From the NCBI GenBank assembly GCA_027482245.1, contig JAIXWG010000019.1, forward strand, positions 1-64,000: DNA of 64,000 nucleotides, read 5' to 3'. The position numbers and the translations under genes are program-made. The DNA comes from Acetobacteraceae bacterium (GTDB lineage: Bacteria; Pseudomonadota; Alphaproteobacteria; Acetobacterales; Acetobacteraceae). Positions 15,782 to 26,594 of the stretch are shown here, one piece after another (within the stretch, counting starts at the first letter, position 1; each line of letters begins with the position of its first letter). The notes below the pieces were generated by a model, which saw only the letters and a list, made by a program, of their open reading frames with translations, made no database searches and had not been told where the DNA came from.

Positions 15782-17497
15782 ATGGCGCAATCGGTGGGCC
15801 GCAACGGCTTCGCGACCGTTGGAAGAAACGGCTTTGCCTTGGGGCTCGAGAAATCGCCCGCGACCGGCACGCGCGGCGTGGTGGCGACCAACCACCCCAT
15901 GGCCTCCGCCGCCGGCGCGGAGGTGCTGCTGGCCGGCGGCAATGCCGTTGATGCCGCCATCGCCGCGCTGTTTGCGCTGACGGTGGTGGAGCCGATGATG
16001 GTCGGCCTGACGGGGGGCGGCGTCTGCCACCTGCGGATGGCCGATGGCCGGCACAAGGTCGTGGACGGGCTGAGCACCGCGCCGGCCGCCGCGACTCCGA
16101 CGATGTACACGCCGGCGCCCGGATCGGCGCCGGAGGAGCGGGAGACGGTCGGCCGCGCGAATGCCATCGGCGCGCTCTCCGTCGCCGTGCCGGCCGCGCT
16201 CCGCGCCTGGTGCGTGACGCTGGCGGAATACGGCACCTGGCCGCTGGCCGATGTGATGTCTCCCGCGATTCGCCTGGCCAGCGAAGGCTTTCGCGTGACG
16301 CCGTACCTGTCGGATTCCATCGGCGATGCAGCGGCGGATCTCGCGCGCGACCCGGACCTCGCCGCGCGCTTCCTGGCGGGCGGGGCGAAGCCAGCGGCCG
16401 GGTCGAAGCTGGTGCAGGGCTCCTATGCGGAGACGCTGCGCTGCGTGGCCCGCGAGGGAGACGCGGCGCTGCATGGGGACGGGTCGCTCGGCGGCATCGT
16501 CGCCGACGCGCTCGCGCGCATGGGCGGCATCATCACGCGGGACGATCTGCGCGGCAGCCGCCCGATCCAGCGCAACCCGATCGGTGGTGCCTATCGCGGA
16601 TACGACGTCTTCGCGCCCCCGCCACCGGCCTCCGCCGGCGTGCATGTCGCGCAGATGCTGAACGTGCTGGAGGGCTTCGACGTCGCGGGCATGGGCTTCG
16701 GCACGGTGGAGGGTTTCCACCTGGTCGCGGAAGCCCTGAAAATGGCCTTCGCGGACCGCAGCGCGGCGACGGCCGATCCGGATTTCGTCAAGGTGCCGGT
16801 CGCGCACCTGACGTCGAAGGACTACGCGGCGCTGCGCCGCGCCGAGATCGACATGGCAACCGCCAAGGCGTGGTCCGCGCATCCGTCGCTGATGGAGTCG
16901 AACTGCACGACGCATGTCACCGTGGCGGACGCGCACGGCAACATTGTCGCCACGACCCAGACGATCAACGCGCTGTTCGGCGCCCGCATCGCCATCCCCG
17001 GCACGGGCCTGATCTGCAACAACTACATGCACAATTTCGACCCGCGGCCGGGCCTCGCGCTGTCGGTCGAGGCGGGGAAGCGCGTCTATACCTCGATGGC
17101 GCCGACCATCGCGCTGAAGGACGGCAAGCCCGCCTTCGCGCTCGGCCTGCCGGGGGGCCTGCGCATCTTCACCTCCGCCTTCCAGGCCGTGCTGAACCTG
17201 ATCGACCACGGCATGACGCTGCAGCAGGCCGTGGAGGCCCCGCGCATCTGGACGCAGGGCCAATCCCTGGAACTGGAGCCCGCCGTGCCGGCGGAGGTCG
17301 CGGAGGGCCTGGCCGCGCGTGGCCACAAGGTGCAGCGCGTCCGCACCATCGGCGGCGGCATGAATGCCATCGCCTTCAATGACGACAGTTCGATGACCGG
17401 CGCGGCCTGCTGGCGCGCCGATGGTTCGGTGGTGGCGCTTGGCGGAGGTCTGGCGCGCGCCGGCATCCGCTTCTCCGCCGACGCCCCTGTTCTCTGA
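15782..17497 (+). CDS. ggt: gamma-glutamyltransferase
   Basis: A 571-residue Ntn-hydrolase precursor that cleaves gamma-glutamyl bonds, for example in glutathione. Autoprocessing should occur before Thr376 in ESNCTTHVTVADAHGN. The oxyanion and substrate regions LTGGGVCHLR and PTIALKDGKPAFALGLPGG are present. ATG 15782 is chosen because AGGAAGGAGG lies 8 bases upstream; ATG 15758 would overlap that site. No signal peptide is seen, so a cytoplasmic enzyme is likely. The N-terminus contains a short duplication, VGRNGFA twice in residues 4-18. It is followed after 11 bases by a hydroxyacid dehydrogenase. Confidence 0.85.
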   Translation: MAQSVGRNGFATVGRNGFALGLEKSPATGTRGVVATNHPMASAAGAEVLLAGGNAVDAAIAALFALTVVEPMMVGLTGGGVCHLRMADGRHKVVDGLSTAPAAATPTMYTPAPGSAPEERETVGRANAIGALSVAVPAALRAWCVTLAEYGTWPLADVMSPAIRLASEGFRVTPYLSDSIGDAAADLARDPDLAARFLAGGAKPAAGSKLVQGSYAETLRCVAREGDAALHGDGSLGGIVADALARMGGIITRDDLRGSRPIQRNPIGGAYRGYDVFAPPPPASAGVHVAQMLNVLEGFDVAGMGFGTVEGFHLVAEALKMAFADRSAATADPDFVKVPVAHLTSKDYAALRRAEIDMATAKAWSAHPSLMESNCTTHVTVADAHGNIVATTQTINALFGARIAIPGTGLICNNYMHNFDPRPGLALSVEAGKRVYTSMAPTIALKDGKPAFALGLPGGLRIFTSAFQAVLNLIDHGMTLQQAVEAPRIWTQGQSLELEPAVPAEVAEGLAARGHKVQRVRTIGGGMNAIAFNDDSSMTGAACWRADGSVVALGGGLARAGIRFSADAPVL

Positions 17498-17508
17498 GGA
17501 AAGACCCG

Positions 17509-18477
17509 ATGACGACGAAGATTGCCCTGCTGCAGCCCATCGCCGGCGAGATGGCCGACATCATCCAGTCCCTGCTGCCGGAAGGCTTCACCGCGACCGC
17601 GGTGAAGGGCCGCAGCGTGGAGGACCTCAAGGCCGAGGTGGCGGATGCGACCTATGCGCTGTGGTGGGACGTGCCGGTGCCGGCGGAAGTGCTCGCCGCG
17701 GGACCGAAGCTGAAGCTGGTGCACAAGTGGGGCGTGGGCATCGACAACATCGACCTCGACTATTGCCGGAAGCACGGCATCAAGGTGGCGCGCACCACGG
17801 GCAGCAATGCGGCGCCCGTCGCCGACTTCACCATCGGCCTGATGCTGGCCCTCGCCCGCCGCATCGTGCCCGCGCACAACAGCACCGCCGCCGGCGGCTG
17901 GGCGAAGAACGAGGTCTGGAAGCAGTCCATCATGGTGTCCGGCAAGACCGTCGGCATCATCGGACTCGGCGCCATCGGCAAGGGCGTCGCGAAGCGCCTG
18001 CAGGGCTTCGATTGCCGCGTCCTGTATTACAGCCGCACGCGCCTGCCGGCGGAGCAGGAGAAGGCGCTCGGCGTCGAGTACCGCACGCTGGACGCGCTGC
18101 TGCCGGAGATCGACATCCTGTCCCTCAACTGCCCGCTGACGCCGGAGACGGCGAAGATGATCGACGCGAAGGCCTTCGCGAAGATCAAGCGCGGCGCGCT
18201 GCTGATCAACGTCGCACGCGGCGGCGTGGTGGTGGAGGCCGATCTGGTGGCGGCGCTGAAGGACGGCACGCTGCGCGGCGCCGCGGTCGATGTCTTCGAC
18301 CAGGAACCGCCGCCTTCCGACCACCCTTTGCTGCACATGGACAACGTGATCGTCACGCCGCATTGCGCCTCCACGGCCTATGAGAACAGCCGCCGCAGCA
18401 TCCAGCACTGGCTCGGCAACATGATGCGCGTGGAGAAGGGCGAGCCGATCCCGGAGCAGGATCGCGTGGTGGATTAA
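17509..18477 (+). CDS. D-2-hydroxyacid dehydrogenase, NAD(P)-dependent
   Basis: A 322-residue member of the D-isomer-specific 2-hydroxyacid dehydrogenase family. The Rossmann motif is GLGAIG (152-157). The catalytic triad is visible as Arg237 in NVARGG, Glu266 in FDQEPP and His285 in TPHCAS. It reduces a 2-oxo acid or oxidises a 2-hydroxy acid in the cytoplasm. Glyoxylate, hydroxypyruvate and phosphoglycerate are family options. Eleven bases separate it from ggt, so the two form an operon. A strong hairpin follows the stop. Confidence 0.85.
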   Translation: MTTKIALLQPIAGEMADIIQSLLPEGFTATAVKGRSVEDLKAEVADATYALWWDVPVPAEVLAAGPKLKLVHKWGVGIDNIDLDYCRKHGIKVARTTGSNAAPVADFTIGLMLALARRIVPAHNSTAAGGWAKNEVWKQSIMVSGKTVGIIGLGAIGKGVAKRLQGFDCRVLYYSRTRLPAEQEKALGVEYRTLDALLPEIDILSLNCPLTPETAKMIDAKAFAKIKRGALLINVARGGVVVEADLVAALKDGTLRGAAVDVFDQEPPPSDHPLLHMDNVIVTPHCASTAYENSRRSIQHWLGNMMRVEKGEPIPEQDRVVD

Positions 18478-18500
18478 GGGGGCGCAAACCCCCACCCCGA

Positions 18501-18526
18501 CCCTCCCCCGCAAGCGCGGGGGAGGG
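18501..18526. terminator. bidirectional hairpin terminator
   Basis: CCCTCCCCCGC (18501-18511) and GCGGGGGAGGG (18516-18526) form a perfect 11-bp stem with an AAGC loop. Outer C-rich and G-rich flanks can extend the stem. It lies between convergent stops at 18477 and 18536. This sequence type is a common intergenic repeat in GC-rich alphaproteobacteria. Confidence 0.7.
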
Positions 18527-18535
18527 GGCAGGGGG

Positions 18536-19363
18536 TTACTGCTTGGCGTAGTGGTGGCAGAAGCCCGCGCCGATCTCGGTCAGCCGGTCCGCGATCAGCT
18601 TGCCGGATTCCGCGCTGCAGAGGCGGGGATCGCCGGTGCCGAGGCCGTTCGGGCTGACGGCGTCGTATTCGATGGGAACGGTGACTTCCGCGCCCTCATA
18701 GCTCAGCGCGCCCCAGCCGCTGAACGGCAGGCCGAGCGCCTCCGGCTTGCCGCTGCGGGGTTCCGGCACCAGGTCGCCGCGGATCCGCTCGGGGTACAGA
18801 TGCATGCAGAGGCTGGTCAACGGATCGGCGCCGTGGCTCGACACGGCCTTCGCCTTCTCCGCGCCCAGCAGCTTCGGCATCTCCGCATAGGCGATGCGCC
18901 AGAGGTAGAGCGCCGGGATCACCAGGCCGGTCCTGTGCATCACGGCGCGCGTGGCCTCGTTGATGACGTTGACGTTGCCGCCATGGCCGTTGATGGCGAT
19001 GAGCTTCGTCAGCTTGTGGCGCAGCAGTTCCCCGAACAGCTCATCCAGCACGGCGCGGAAGGTGGCGGCGGACAGCGCGATGCCGCCGGGCATGGGCCCG
19101 AAGAAGTCGCCCTTGCCGAAGGGCAGCACGGGCGCCACGACGGTACGCGTGCCCTCCGCCGTCGCGCGCAGCGCGATCAGCTCCGCCATCTTCTCGGCCA
19201 GGAAATAGTCGCCCATCGGCGCGTGCGGGCCCTGGTCCTCATGGCTGCCCATGGGCAGCAGGATCACGGGGTTCTGGGCATAGAGCGTGCGCGCCTCGCC
19301 CCCCGTGATCTCCCCCATGCGCACCTTGGTCGGTGACACCTCGGTCATCTCAGTCTTCCCCAT
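18536..19363 (-). CDS. creatininase-family amidohydrolase
   Basis: A 275-residue member of the creatininase/MftE/FAPy-deformylase family, which hydrolyses amide bonds with two metal ions. The metal-site block reads MGSHEDQGPHAPMGDY (38-53), and the second is INGHGGNVNV. The usual EQHGPH is EDQGPH here, so the ligand His is replaced by Gln44, as in a distinct subfamily. It starts 2 bases after the peptide ABC ATPase gene, hence is the last gene of that operon. This suggests that it processes an imported amide or peptide-like compound. Confidence 0.8.
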   Translation of the reverse strand: MGKTEMTEVSPTKVRMGEITGGEARTLYAQNPVILLPMGSHEDQGPHAPMGDYFLAEKMAELIALRATAEGTRTVVAPVLPFGKGDFFGPMPGGIALSAATFRAVLDELFGELLRHKLTKLIAINGHGGNVNVINEATRAVMHRTGLVIPALYLWRIAYAEMPKLLGAEKAKAVSSHGADPLTSLCMHLYPERIRGDLVPEPRSGKPEALGLPFSGWGALSYEGAEVTVPIEYDAVSPNGLGTGDPRLCSAESGKLIADRLTEIGAGFCHHYAKQ

Positions 19364-19365
19364 GT

Positions 19366-20336
19366 TCAGCCGATTTCCTCGGCACGGATGCAGGCAACAC
19401 GGTGCCCGCTTTGGTCGAGGCTGCGAAGCGGCGGCACCGCCTCCGCGCAGGCAGGGCGGGCATGCAGGCAGCGCGTGCGGAACACGCAGCCCGATGGCGG
19501 GTTGGTCGGGCTCGGCGGCTCCCCCGGCAGGATCACGCGCTTGGCGCGCTTCGCGGGGTCCAGCATCGGCGTCGCCGACAGCAGCGCCACGGTGTAGGGG
19601 TGGAGCGGCCGCGCGAAGACCTGCGCGACGGGCCCTTCTTCCATGACGCGGCCGAGATACATCACGATCACCCGGTCGCAGAGATGCCGGACCACGGGCA
19701 GGTCATGGCTGATGAACAGCATCGCCAGGCCCAGGTCGCCCCGCAGTTCCGCCAGCAGCTTCACCACCTGCGCCTGGATCGACACGTCCAGCGCCGAGAC
19801 CGGCTCATCCGCCACCAGGAAATCGGGCGAGGTCGCCAGCGCGCGCGCGATGCCGAGGCGCTGGCGCTGCCCGCCGCTGAACTCATGCGGATAGGCACCC
19901 ATGCGCTGCGGATCGAGCCCCACGCGCCGGAACAGCGCCGCGGTGCGCTCCTCACGCTCCGCGGCGGAAAGCGTCGTGTGGATGGTCAGCCCATCCATCA
20001 CCTGCGCGCCGATGCTCCGCCGCGCGTCGAGGCTGCCGAAGGGGTCCTGGAAGACGATGCCCATGCGGGCGCGCAGCTTGCGCCAAGCGCTGCTGCCGGG
20101 CTTCGGCAGCTTCTCCCCATCGAAGCGCACCGTGCCCCCCGTGGCGGCCAGCAGGCCGAGCAGCACGCGACCGAGCGTGGACTTGCCGCTGCCGCTCTCG
20201 CCGACGACGCCCAGTGCCTCCCCCTTCGCCACCGTCGCATCCACGCCGGCGACGGCGCGCACGGGACGCCCGCCGGCGAGCATGCCGCGCGGCGCGAAGC
20301 TCATCTCCACGGCCTCGGCCACGACCAGCGGCGCGC

Positions 20337-20340
<4 letters not shown>
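19366..20340 (-). CDS. dipeptide/oligopeptide ABC transporter ATP-binding protein, DppF-like
   Basis: A 324-residue ATPase with Walker A GESGSGKST, Q-loop IVFQDPFGSLDARRSIG, signature FSGGQRQRLGIARAL, Walker B FLVADEPVSALD and switch THis in FISHDLPVV. The C-terminal oligo_HPY region has the Cys-rich CVFRTRCLHARPACAEA segment typical of peptide and nickel importers. The start overlaps the upstream fusion gene by 4 bases. It pairs with the ATPase half of that fusion as the second nucleotide-binding subunit. Confidence 0.85.
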
Positions 20341-22156
<1,816 letters not shown>

Positions 22157-22160
<4 letters not shown>

Positions 22161-23107
22161 GACCGGCTGATCCGCGGATCGAGGGCCGCGTAGAGCAGGT
22201 CCATCGCCAGGTTGATCAGCAGGAACAGCGCGGAGACCGTCAGCACGATGCCGACCACCATTGGATAATCCCGCCCCTCCACCGCGCGCAGCAGCGGCGT
22301 GGAAAGGCCTGGCCAGTTGAAGACGTATTCCACCAACACGGTGCCGCCGAGCAGCGTGCCCATCTGCAACCCGAGCACGGTGGTGACGGGGATCAGCGCG
22401 TTGCGCACGACGTGCCGCGTCAGCACGCGCCGCGGCGTCAGCCCCTTGGCGCGGGCCGTGCGGACATGGTCGCGGGACAGCGCATCCAGCACGGAGGCAC
22501 GCGTCATGCGGAAGACCGTCGCCGTCAGCCCCTTCGCGATGGCGATGGCCGGCAGCGAGAGCAGCAGCAAATGCCGCGCCGGATCCTGCGCCAGCGGCAC
22601 ATAGCCACCCGCCGGCATCCAGCGCAGCGTCTGCGCCAGCAGCAGGATCAGCAGCGTGCCCAGCACGAAGACCGGCACCGCCTGCAGCAGCGCCGCCACC
22701 CAGCTCGCGGCACGATCGAAGGCCCCGCCCGCGCGCACGGCCGCGAGGGTACCGGCGGGCAGCGCGATGACGATGGACATCAGCGTGCCCGCCAGGATCA
22801 GTTCGAGCGTACGCGGCAGGCGCAGCATGATCTCCTCGGCCACCGGATAGTCATCGACCAGCGAATTGCCGAGGTCGCCGCGCGACAGCCCCTCCAGGAA
22901 GGCGAGGTACTGGTCGAGCAGCGGGCGGTTGAGGCCGAGCTTCTCCCGCAGTTCCTCGATCGCATAGGCATCCGGCATGGCGCCGCCGCTGGAGAGCAGC
23001 AGTTCCGCCGGATCGCCCGGCACCATATGCAGCGCGAGGAACACGACCGTCGCCACCACCCACATGAGCAGCAGCGACACGCCGATGCGCTTGGCGATCC
23101 AGAGCAT
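22157..23107 (-). CDS. dipeptide/oligopeptide ABC transporter permease, DppB-like
   Basis: A 316-residue inner-membrane permease. The first helix LLMWVVATVVFLALHMVPGDP, the periplasmic loop LGLNRPLLDQYLAFLEGLSRGDLGNS and the coupling loop YVRTARAKGL-type segment HVRTARAKGLTPRRVL are typical of DppB. ATG 23107 shares one base with the TGA of the binding protein gene, so translation is likely coupled. It forms the translocation pore with the permease half of the downstream fusion. Confidence 0.85.
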
Positions 23108-24630
23108 CAGCCGAAGGCCGCGAATTCCAGCAGCGCGCCGGATGCGGTGGACAGCGCGGCGGGCAGGTTCGCGAAGCCCGTGATGCGGCGGTCGAAGCCA
23201 TAGCCCTGCTCGCGCCACGCCAGGCCCACCAGCGGCACCTCCTCCAGCGCCGCGCGCTGCATGTCGCGGTAGATCTCGACGCGCTTCGCCTGGTCGAATT
23301 CCGTGCGCCCCTTGGCCAGCAGCTCCGTCGTGCGCGGCGCGCGGACGCCGAATGAACGGCCATGCGCCGGCGACAGCGAGGTGTCCATCACCACGCTCAG
23401 CCCATCCGGGTCGTTGAACTCGGAGGAGACGCCATGCACGGCCAGGTCATACTGCCCGCGGATGCCGCGGCTGACGCGCGTGGACCAGTCCACCAGCTGC
23501 AGTTCGGCGCGGATGCCGATCGCGGCCAGGTATTGCTGGCTGATCTCCGCGCTGTCCTTGTGCATGGCGAATTGTGACGCGGCGAGCAGTGTCGTGCTGA
23601 AGCCGTTCGCGTAGCCCGCCTGCGCCAGCAGCGCCTTCGACCGCTCCGGATCATAGGCATGGCCGCGTGACAGCTCCGCGTCGAACCAGGGCGTGCCTGC
23701 GGAGATCGGCATGCCCTCCAGCACCTTCCCGCGGCCGGAGAAGGCGACGCGCACGATGTCGTCGCGCTTCACCGCATGGGCCACGGCACGGCGCACCAGC
23801 GGGTTGTCGAAGGGCGGGCGCGTGCCGTTGAACAGGATGTCCATGAAGGGGCCCATCTGGGTCGCCAGCGTGAGGCGCGGATCGGCCTCCACCGCCGCCA
23901 TGCCGGACCAGGGCACGTATTCGATCATGTCCATGTCGCCAGATTGCAGCGCGGCGAGGCGAAGGTTCTCATCCGCATAGACGGTGAAGCGGATGGTGCG
24001 CGTGCGCGGCAGGCCGGGCACCCAGTAGTTCGGCATGGCCTGCACCTCGATCCAGGTGCCGCGTTCCTGCGCCGTGACGCGATACGGCCCGCAGCCGATC
24101 GGCGCGTTCATGTCCCGCGATCCGCGCCAGACGATGGCCATGTTGTAGTTGGTGAACCAGAGCGGGACGGTGGCGGAGGGTTCCTTCATCACCAGCCGCA
24201 CGGTCTGCGCATCCGGCGTCTCGACGCGCTCCACCTGCTGCATCTGCTGGCGGTAGTAGGCGGTGGAGCGTTCCGCGGCCATCTGCTCGATGGTCCACTT
24301 CACATCCTCCGACGTCACCTTCTCCCCATTATGGAAGACGGCTTCGGGACGCAGCTTGAAGATCCAGGCGCCCTGCGCATCCAGCGACCATTCGCGCGCC
24401 AGCTCGCCGCGCATCTCCCCCTTCTCGTCGAAGCCGATGAGGCGACGGTGGATCAGCAGCTTCACCGTGCCGGCGGAAGCGCCAGTGGAGACCCAGGGCT
24501 GCAGGTTGGGCGGCCAGGCGGAGAGGCCGAAGCGGATCGTCGCAGGGCGCTGCTGCGCGCGAGGCTCATTGAACAGCACCGGCAGGGCGGCGGCGGCGCC
24601 GAGGAAGCTGCGTCGGTTCAACGTCGGCAT
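23107..24630 (-). CDS. ABC transporter substrate-binding protein, family 5 (peptide type)
   Basis: A 507-residue periplasmic SBP_bac_5 protein. The N-terminus NRRSFLGAAAALPVL is a Tat-like or Sec signal, followed by the mature protein from about residue 26. Family features include the early block WSLDAQGAWIFKLRPEAVFHNG and DVKWTIEQM. It leads the peptide-type operon (SBP, DppB, DppCD fusion, DppF, creatininase). AGGAA precedes ATG 24630. A promoter and a perfect palindrome lie upstream at 24671-24713. Peptides, opines or other amides are possible ligands. Confidence 0.85.
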   Translation of the reverse strand: MPTLNRRSFLGAAAALPVLFNEPRAQQRPATIRFGLSAWPPNLQPWVSTGASAGTVKLLIHRRLIGFDEKGEMRGELAREWSLDAQGAWIFKLRPEAVFHNGEKVTSEDVKWTIEQMAAERSTAYYRQQMQQVERVETPDAQTVRLVMKEPSATVPLWFTNYNMAIVWRGSRDMNAPIGCGPYRVTAQERGTWIEVQAMPNYWVPGLPRTRTIRFTVYADENLRLAALQSGDMDMIEYVPWSGMAAVEADPRLTLATQMGPFMDILFNGTRPPFDNPLVRRAVAHAVKRDDIVRVAFSGRGKVLEGMPISAGTPWFDAELSRGHAYDPERSKALLAQAGYANGFSTTLLAASQFAMHKDSAEISQQYLAAIGIRAELQLVDWSTRVSRGIRGQYDLAVHGVSSEFNDPDGLSVVMDTSLSPAHGRSFGVRAPRTTELLAKGRTEFDQAKRVEIYRDMQRAALEEVPLVGLAWREQGYGFDRRITGFANLPAALSTASGALLEFAAFG

Positions 24631-24670
24631 GAGCAGGTTCCTGCGCGGCGGGGGATGATCGATCACCGCG

Positions 24671-24713
24671 ATGCCACGGGACGGGGGCCTCGCTGTCAAG
24701 CACAATGACAGCG
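24671..24713 (-). promoter_or_regulatory. promoter with overlapping 23-base palindrome, peptide ABC operon
   Basis: On the minus strand TTGACA (24699-24694), 17 bases, TGGCAT (24676-24671) gives a plausible sigma-70 promoter. A perfect inverted repeat CGCTGTCA-N7-TGACAGCG (24691-24713) covers the -35. This is the expected place for a repressor or other dimeric regulator. The ATG of the binding protein gene follows about 40 bases after the -10. A terminator reading for the upstream operon is less likely because no T-tract follows on the minus strand. Confidence 0.5.
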
Positions 24714-24735
24714 CAAAAATCGCCTCCGCAGCAGT

Positions 24736-25797
24736 CTAGGCGCGGAACACCATCACTGCCGCAGGCGGAATGGCGAGAAAGACAGCCTCCCCGGGCCTCG
24801 GCATGACCTGTCCGTCCAGGCTCGGCCGCTTCGCCACGATTTCCGGCAGGCCAGGGGCCTTCAGCGCGAGACGGCAGTGGTCGCCGAGATAGACCACCTC
24901 CGTCACCACCGCCGAAATCGCACCCGCCTGCCCCGCTTCCGCCAGATGGACTTTTTCAGGTCGTACACAGGCAAGAACACGCTCACCCGTGGAACAGCCG
25001 TGGGCGCGCGTCAGCAGAACGTGGCCATCGGAAAGGCGCAGCGACGACGAATCGACGACGGTCGCCTCCAGCCGATTGTTCTCCCCGATGAAGCCGGCGA
25101 CGAAGGCGTTGGCGGGGCGCTCGTAGATGTCCTCCGCCGATCCCAGCTGCTGGATGCGCCCGCCCTCGAAGACCGCGATGCGGTCCGACATGGTCAGCGC
25201 TTCCGACTGGTCGTGCGTGACATAGACGATGGTCACGCCGAGCGTGGCGTGCAGGCGCCGGATCTCCAGCTGCAATTCCTCCCGCAGCTGCTTGTCGAGC
25301 GCGCCGAGCGGTTCGTCCATCAGCACCAGGCTTGGCGAGAAGATCAGCGCACGGGCCAGCGCCACGCGCTGCTGCTGCCCGCCCGAGAGCTGCTGCGGGC
25401 GGCGGTCGCCGAAACCCGACAGCCGTACCATCTCCAGCGCTTTCGCTGTCAGCTTCGCGATCTCGCTGCGCGGCGTGCCGCGGACGGAGAGCGGGAAGGC
25501 CAGGTTCTGCGCCACCGTCATGTGCGGGAAGAGCGCGTAGTTCTGGAAGACGACGCCGATGCCCCGCCTGTGCGGCGGCACACGATCAATCCGCCGCCCA
25601 TCCAGCTCGATGCTGCCGGCGGAGGGATCCTCGAACCCCGCCAGCATCATCAAGGTCGTCGTTTTGCCGGAGCCAGATGGGCCGAGCAGCGTCAGGAATT
25701 CGCCGCGCGCGATGTCGAGGTCGAGGCCCGCGACGACCGGCGTGCGGCCGTCATAGGATTTGGAGACCGCGCGGAAGCGGACGATCGGCTCGCTCAT
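24736..25797 (-). CDS. ABC transporter ATP-binding protein, PotA/polyamine-type
   Basis: A 353-residue ATPase with Walker A GPSGSGKT, Q-loop VFQNYALFPHMTV, signature LSGGQQQRVALARAL, Walker B LVLMDEPLGALD and YVTHDQSEAL. A C-terminal TOBE domain (about 270-350) contains VRPEKVHL. This set is typical of spermidine/putrescine, opine and iron importers. It is the last gene of a five-gene minus operon, overlapping the permease stop by 4 bases. Confidence 0.85.
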   Translation of the reverse strand: MSEPIVRFRAVSKSYDGRTPVVAGLDLDIARGEFLTLLGPSGSGKTTTLMMLAGFEDPSAGSIELDGRRIDRVPPHRRGIGVVFQNYALFPHMTVAQNLAFPLSVRGTPRSEIAKLTAKALEMVRLSGFGDRRPQQLSGGQQQRVALARALIFSPSLVLMDEPLGALDKQLREELQLEIRRLHATLGVTIVYVTHDQSEALTMSDRIAVFEGGRIQQLGSAEDIYERPANAFVAGFIGENNRLEATVVDSSSLRLSDGHVLLTRAHGCSTGERVLACVRPEKVHLAEAGQAGAISAVVTEVVYLGDHCRLALKAPGLPEIVAKRPSLDGQVMPRPGEAVFLAIPPAAVMVFRA

Positions 25798-26594
25798 ACG
25801 CGCCCCCTTCGTTCGGCGCGCAGGCGTACCGCCTCGCTCACCAGCAGGAAGACCAGCGAGCAGAGGAAGAGCATGGTGGCGGCGGCCAGGATGGTGGGGC
25901 TCAGGAACTCCCGCACGCTCGCATACATCTGGCGCGGCAGGGTGAACTGGCCCGGCCCCGCCATGAACAGCGTGATGACGAATTCATCGAGCGAGGTGGC
26001 GAAGGCGAAGATGGCGCCGGCCGCGATGCCGGGCCAGATGTTCGGCACCACCACGCGCAGGAAGGCCGTGGCGGGCGAGGCGCCGAGCGAGGCCGCCGCG
26101 CGCAGCAGCGTCGCGTCGAAGGTCTGCAGCGTGGCCAGCACGCTCACCACCACGAAGGGCACCGCGACGACGGTATGCGCCAGCACGAGGCCCAGCAGCG
26201 ATCCCGTCAGCCCGACCAGCGAATAGGCGAAGAACATGGCGGCCGCGGTGACGATGTAGGGGGTGACCATCGGCAGGGTCAGGATCGTCACCAGTACCGC
26301 CTTGCCGCGGAAGCGGCCGAGTTGCAGGCCGAGTGCCGCCATGGTGCCGAGCACTGTCGCCACCACCGTCGTCGCGCCGGCCACGATGAAGCTGTTCTTC
26401 ATGGCCAGCAGCCAGCGCGCGCTGTCCAGGAATTCCCCGTACCAGCGCAGCGAGAAGCCGCGCGGCGGCAGCGCCAGCAACTCGGTCGGCGAGAAGGACA
26501 GCAGGACCACCGCCACCATCGGCGCCAGCAGGAAGCCGAGCACCAGCGCGGTGACCAGGCGCAGCAGCCACCGGGTCGCAGGCGCGTCCCGCAT
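25794..26594 (-). CDS. ABC transporter permease, PotC-like
   Basis: A 266-residue inner-membrane permease. Residues 10-35 form the first helix, and the FSLRWYGEFL segment after the PRG is characteristic of PotC-type proteins. The coupling loop LRAAASLGASPATAFLRVVVP is clear. ATG 26594 shares one base with the TGA of the upstream permease. The longer in-frame extension on this strand is a shadow of that gene. Confidence 0.85.
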   Translation of the reverse strand: MRDAPATRWLLRLVTALVLGFLLAPMVAVVLLSFSPTELLALPPRGFSLRWYGEFLDSARWLLAMKNSFIVAGATTVVATVLGTMAALGLQLGRFRGKAVLVTILTLPMVTPYIVTAAAMFFAYSLVGLTGSLLGLVLAHTVVAVPFVVVSVLATLQTFDATLLRAAASLGASPATAFLRVVVPNIWPGIAAGAIFAFATSLDEFVITLFMAGPGQFTLPRQMYASVREFLSPTILAAATMLFLCSLVFLLVSEAVRLRAERRGRV

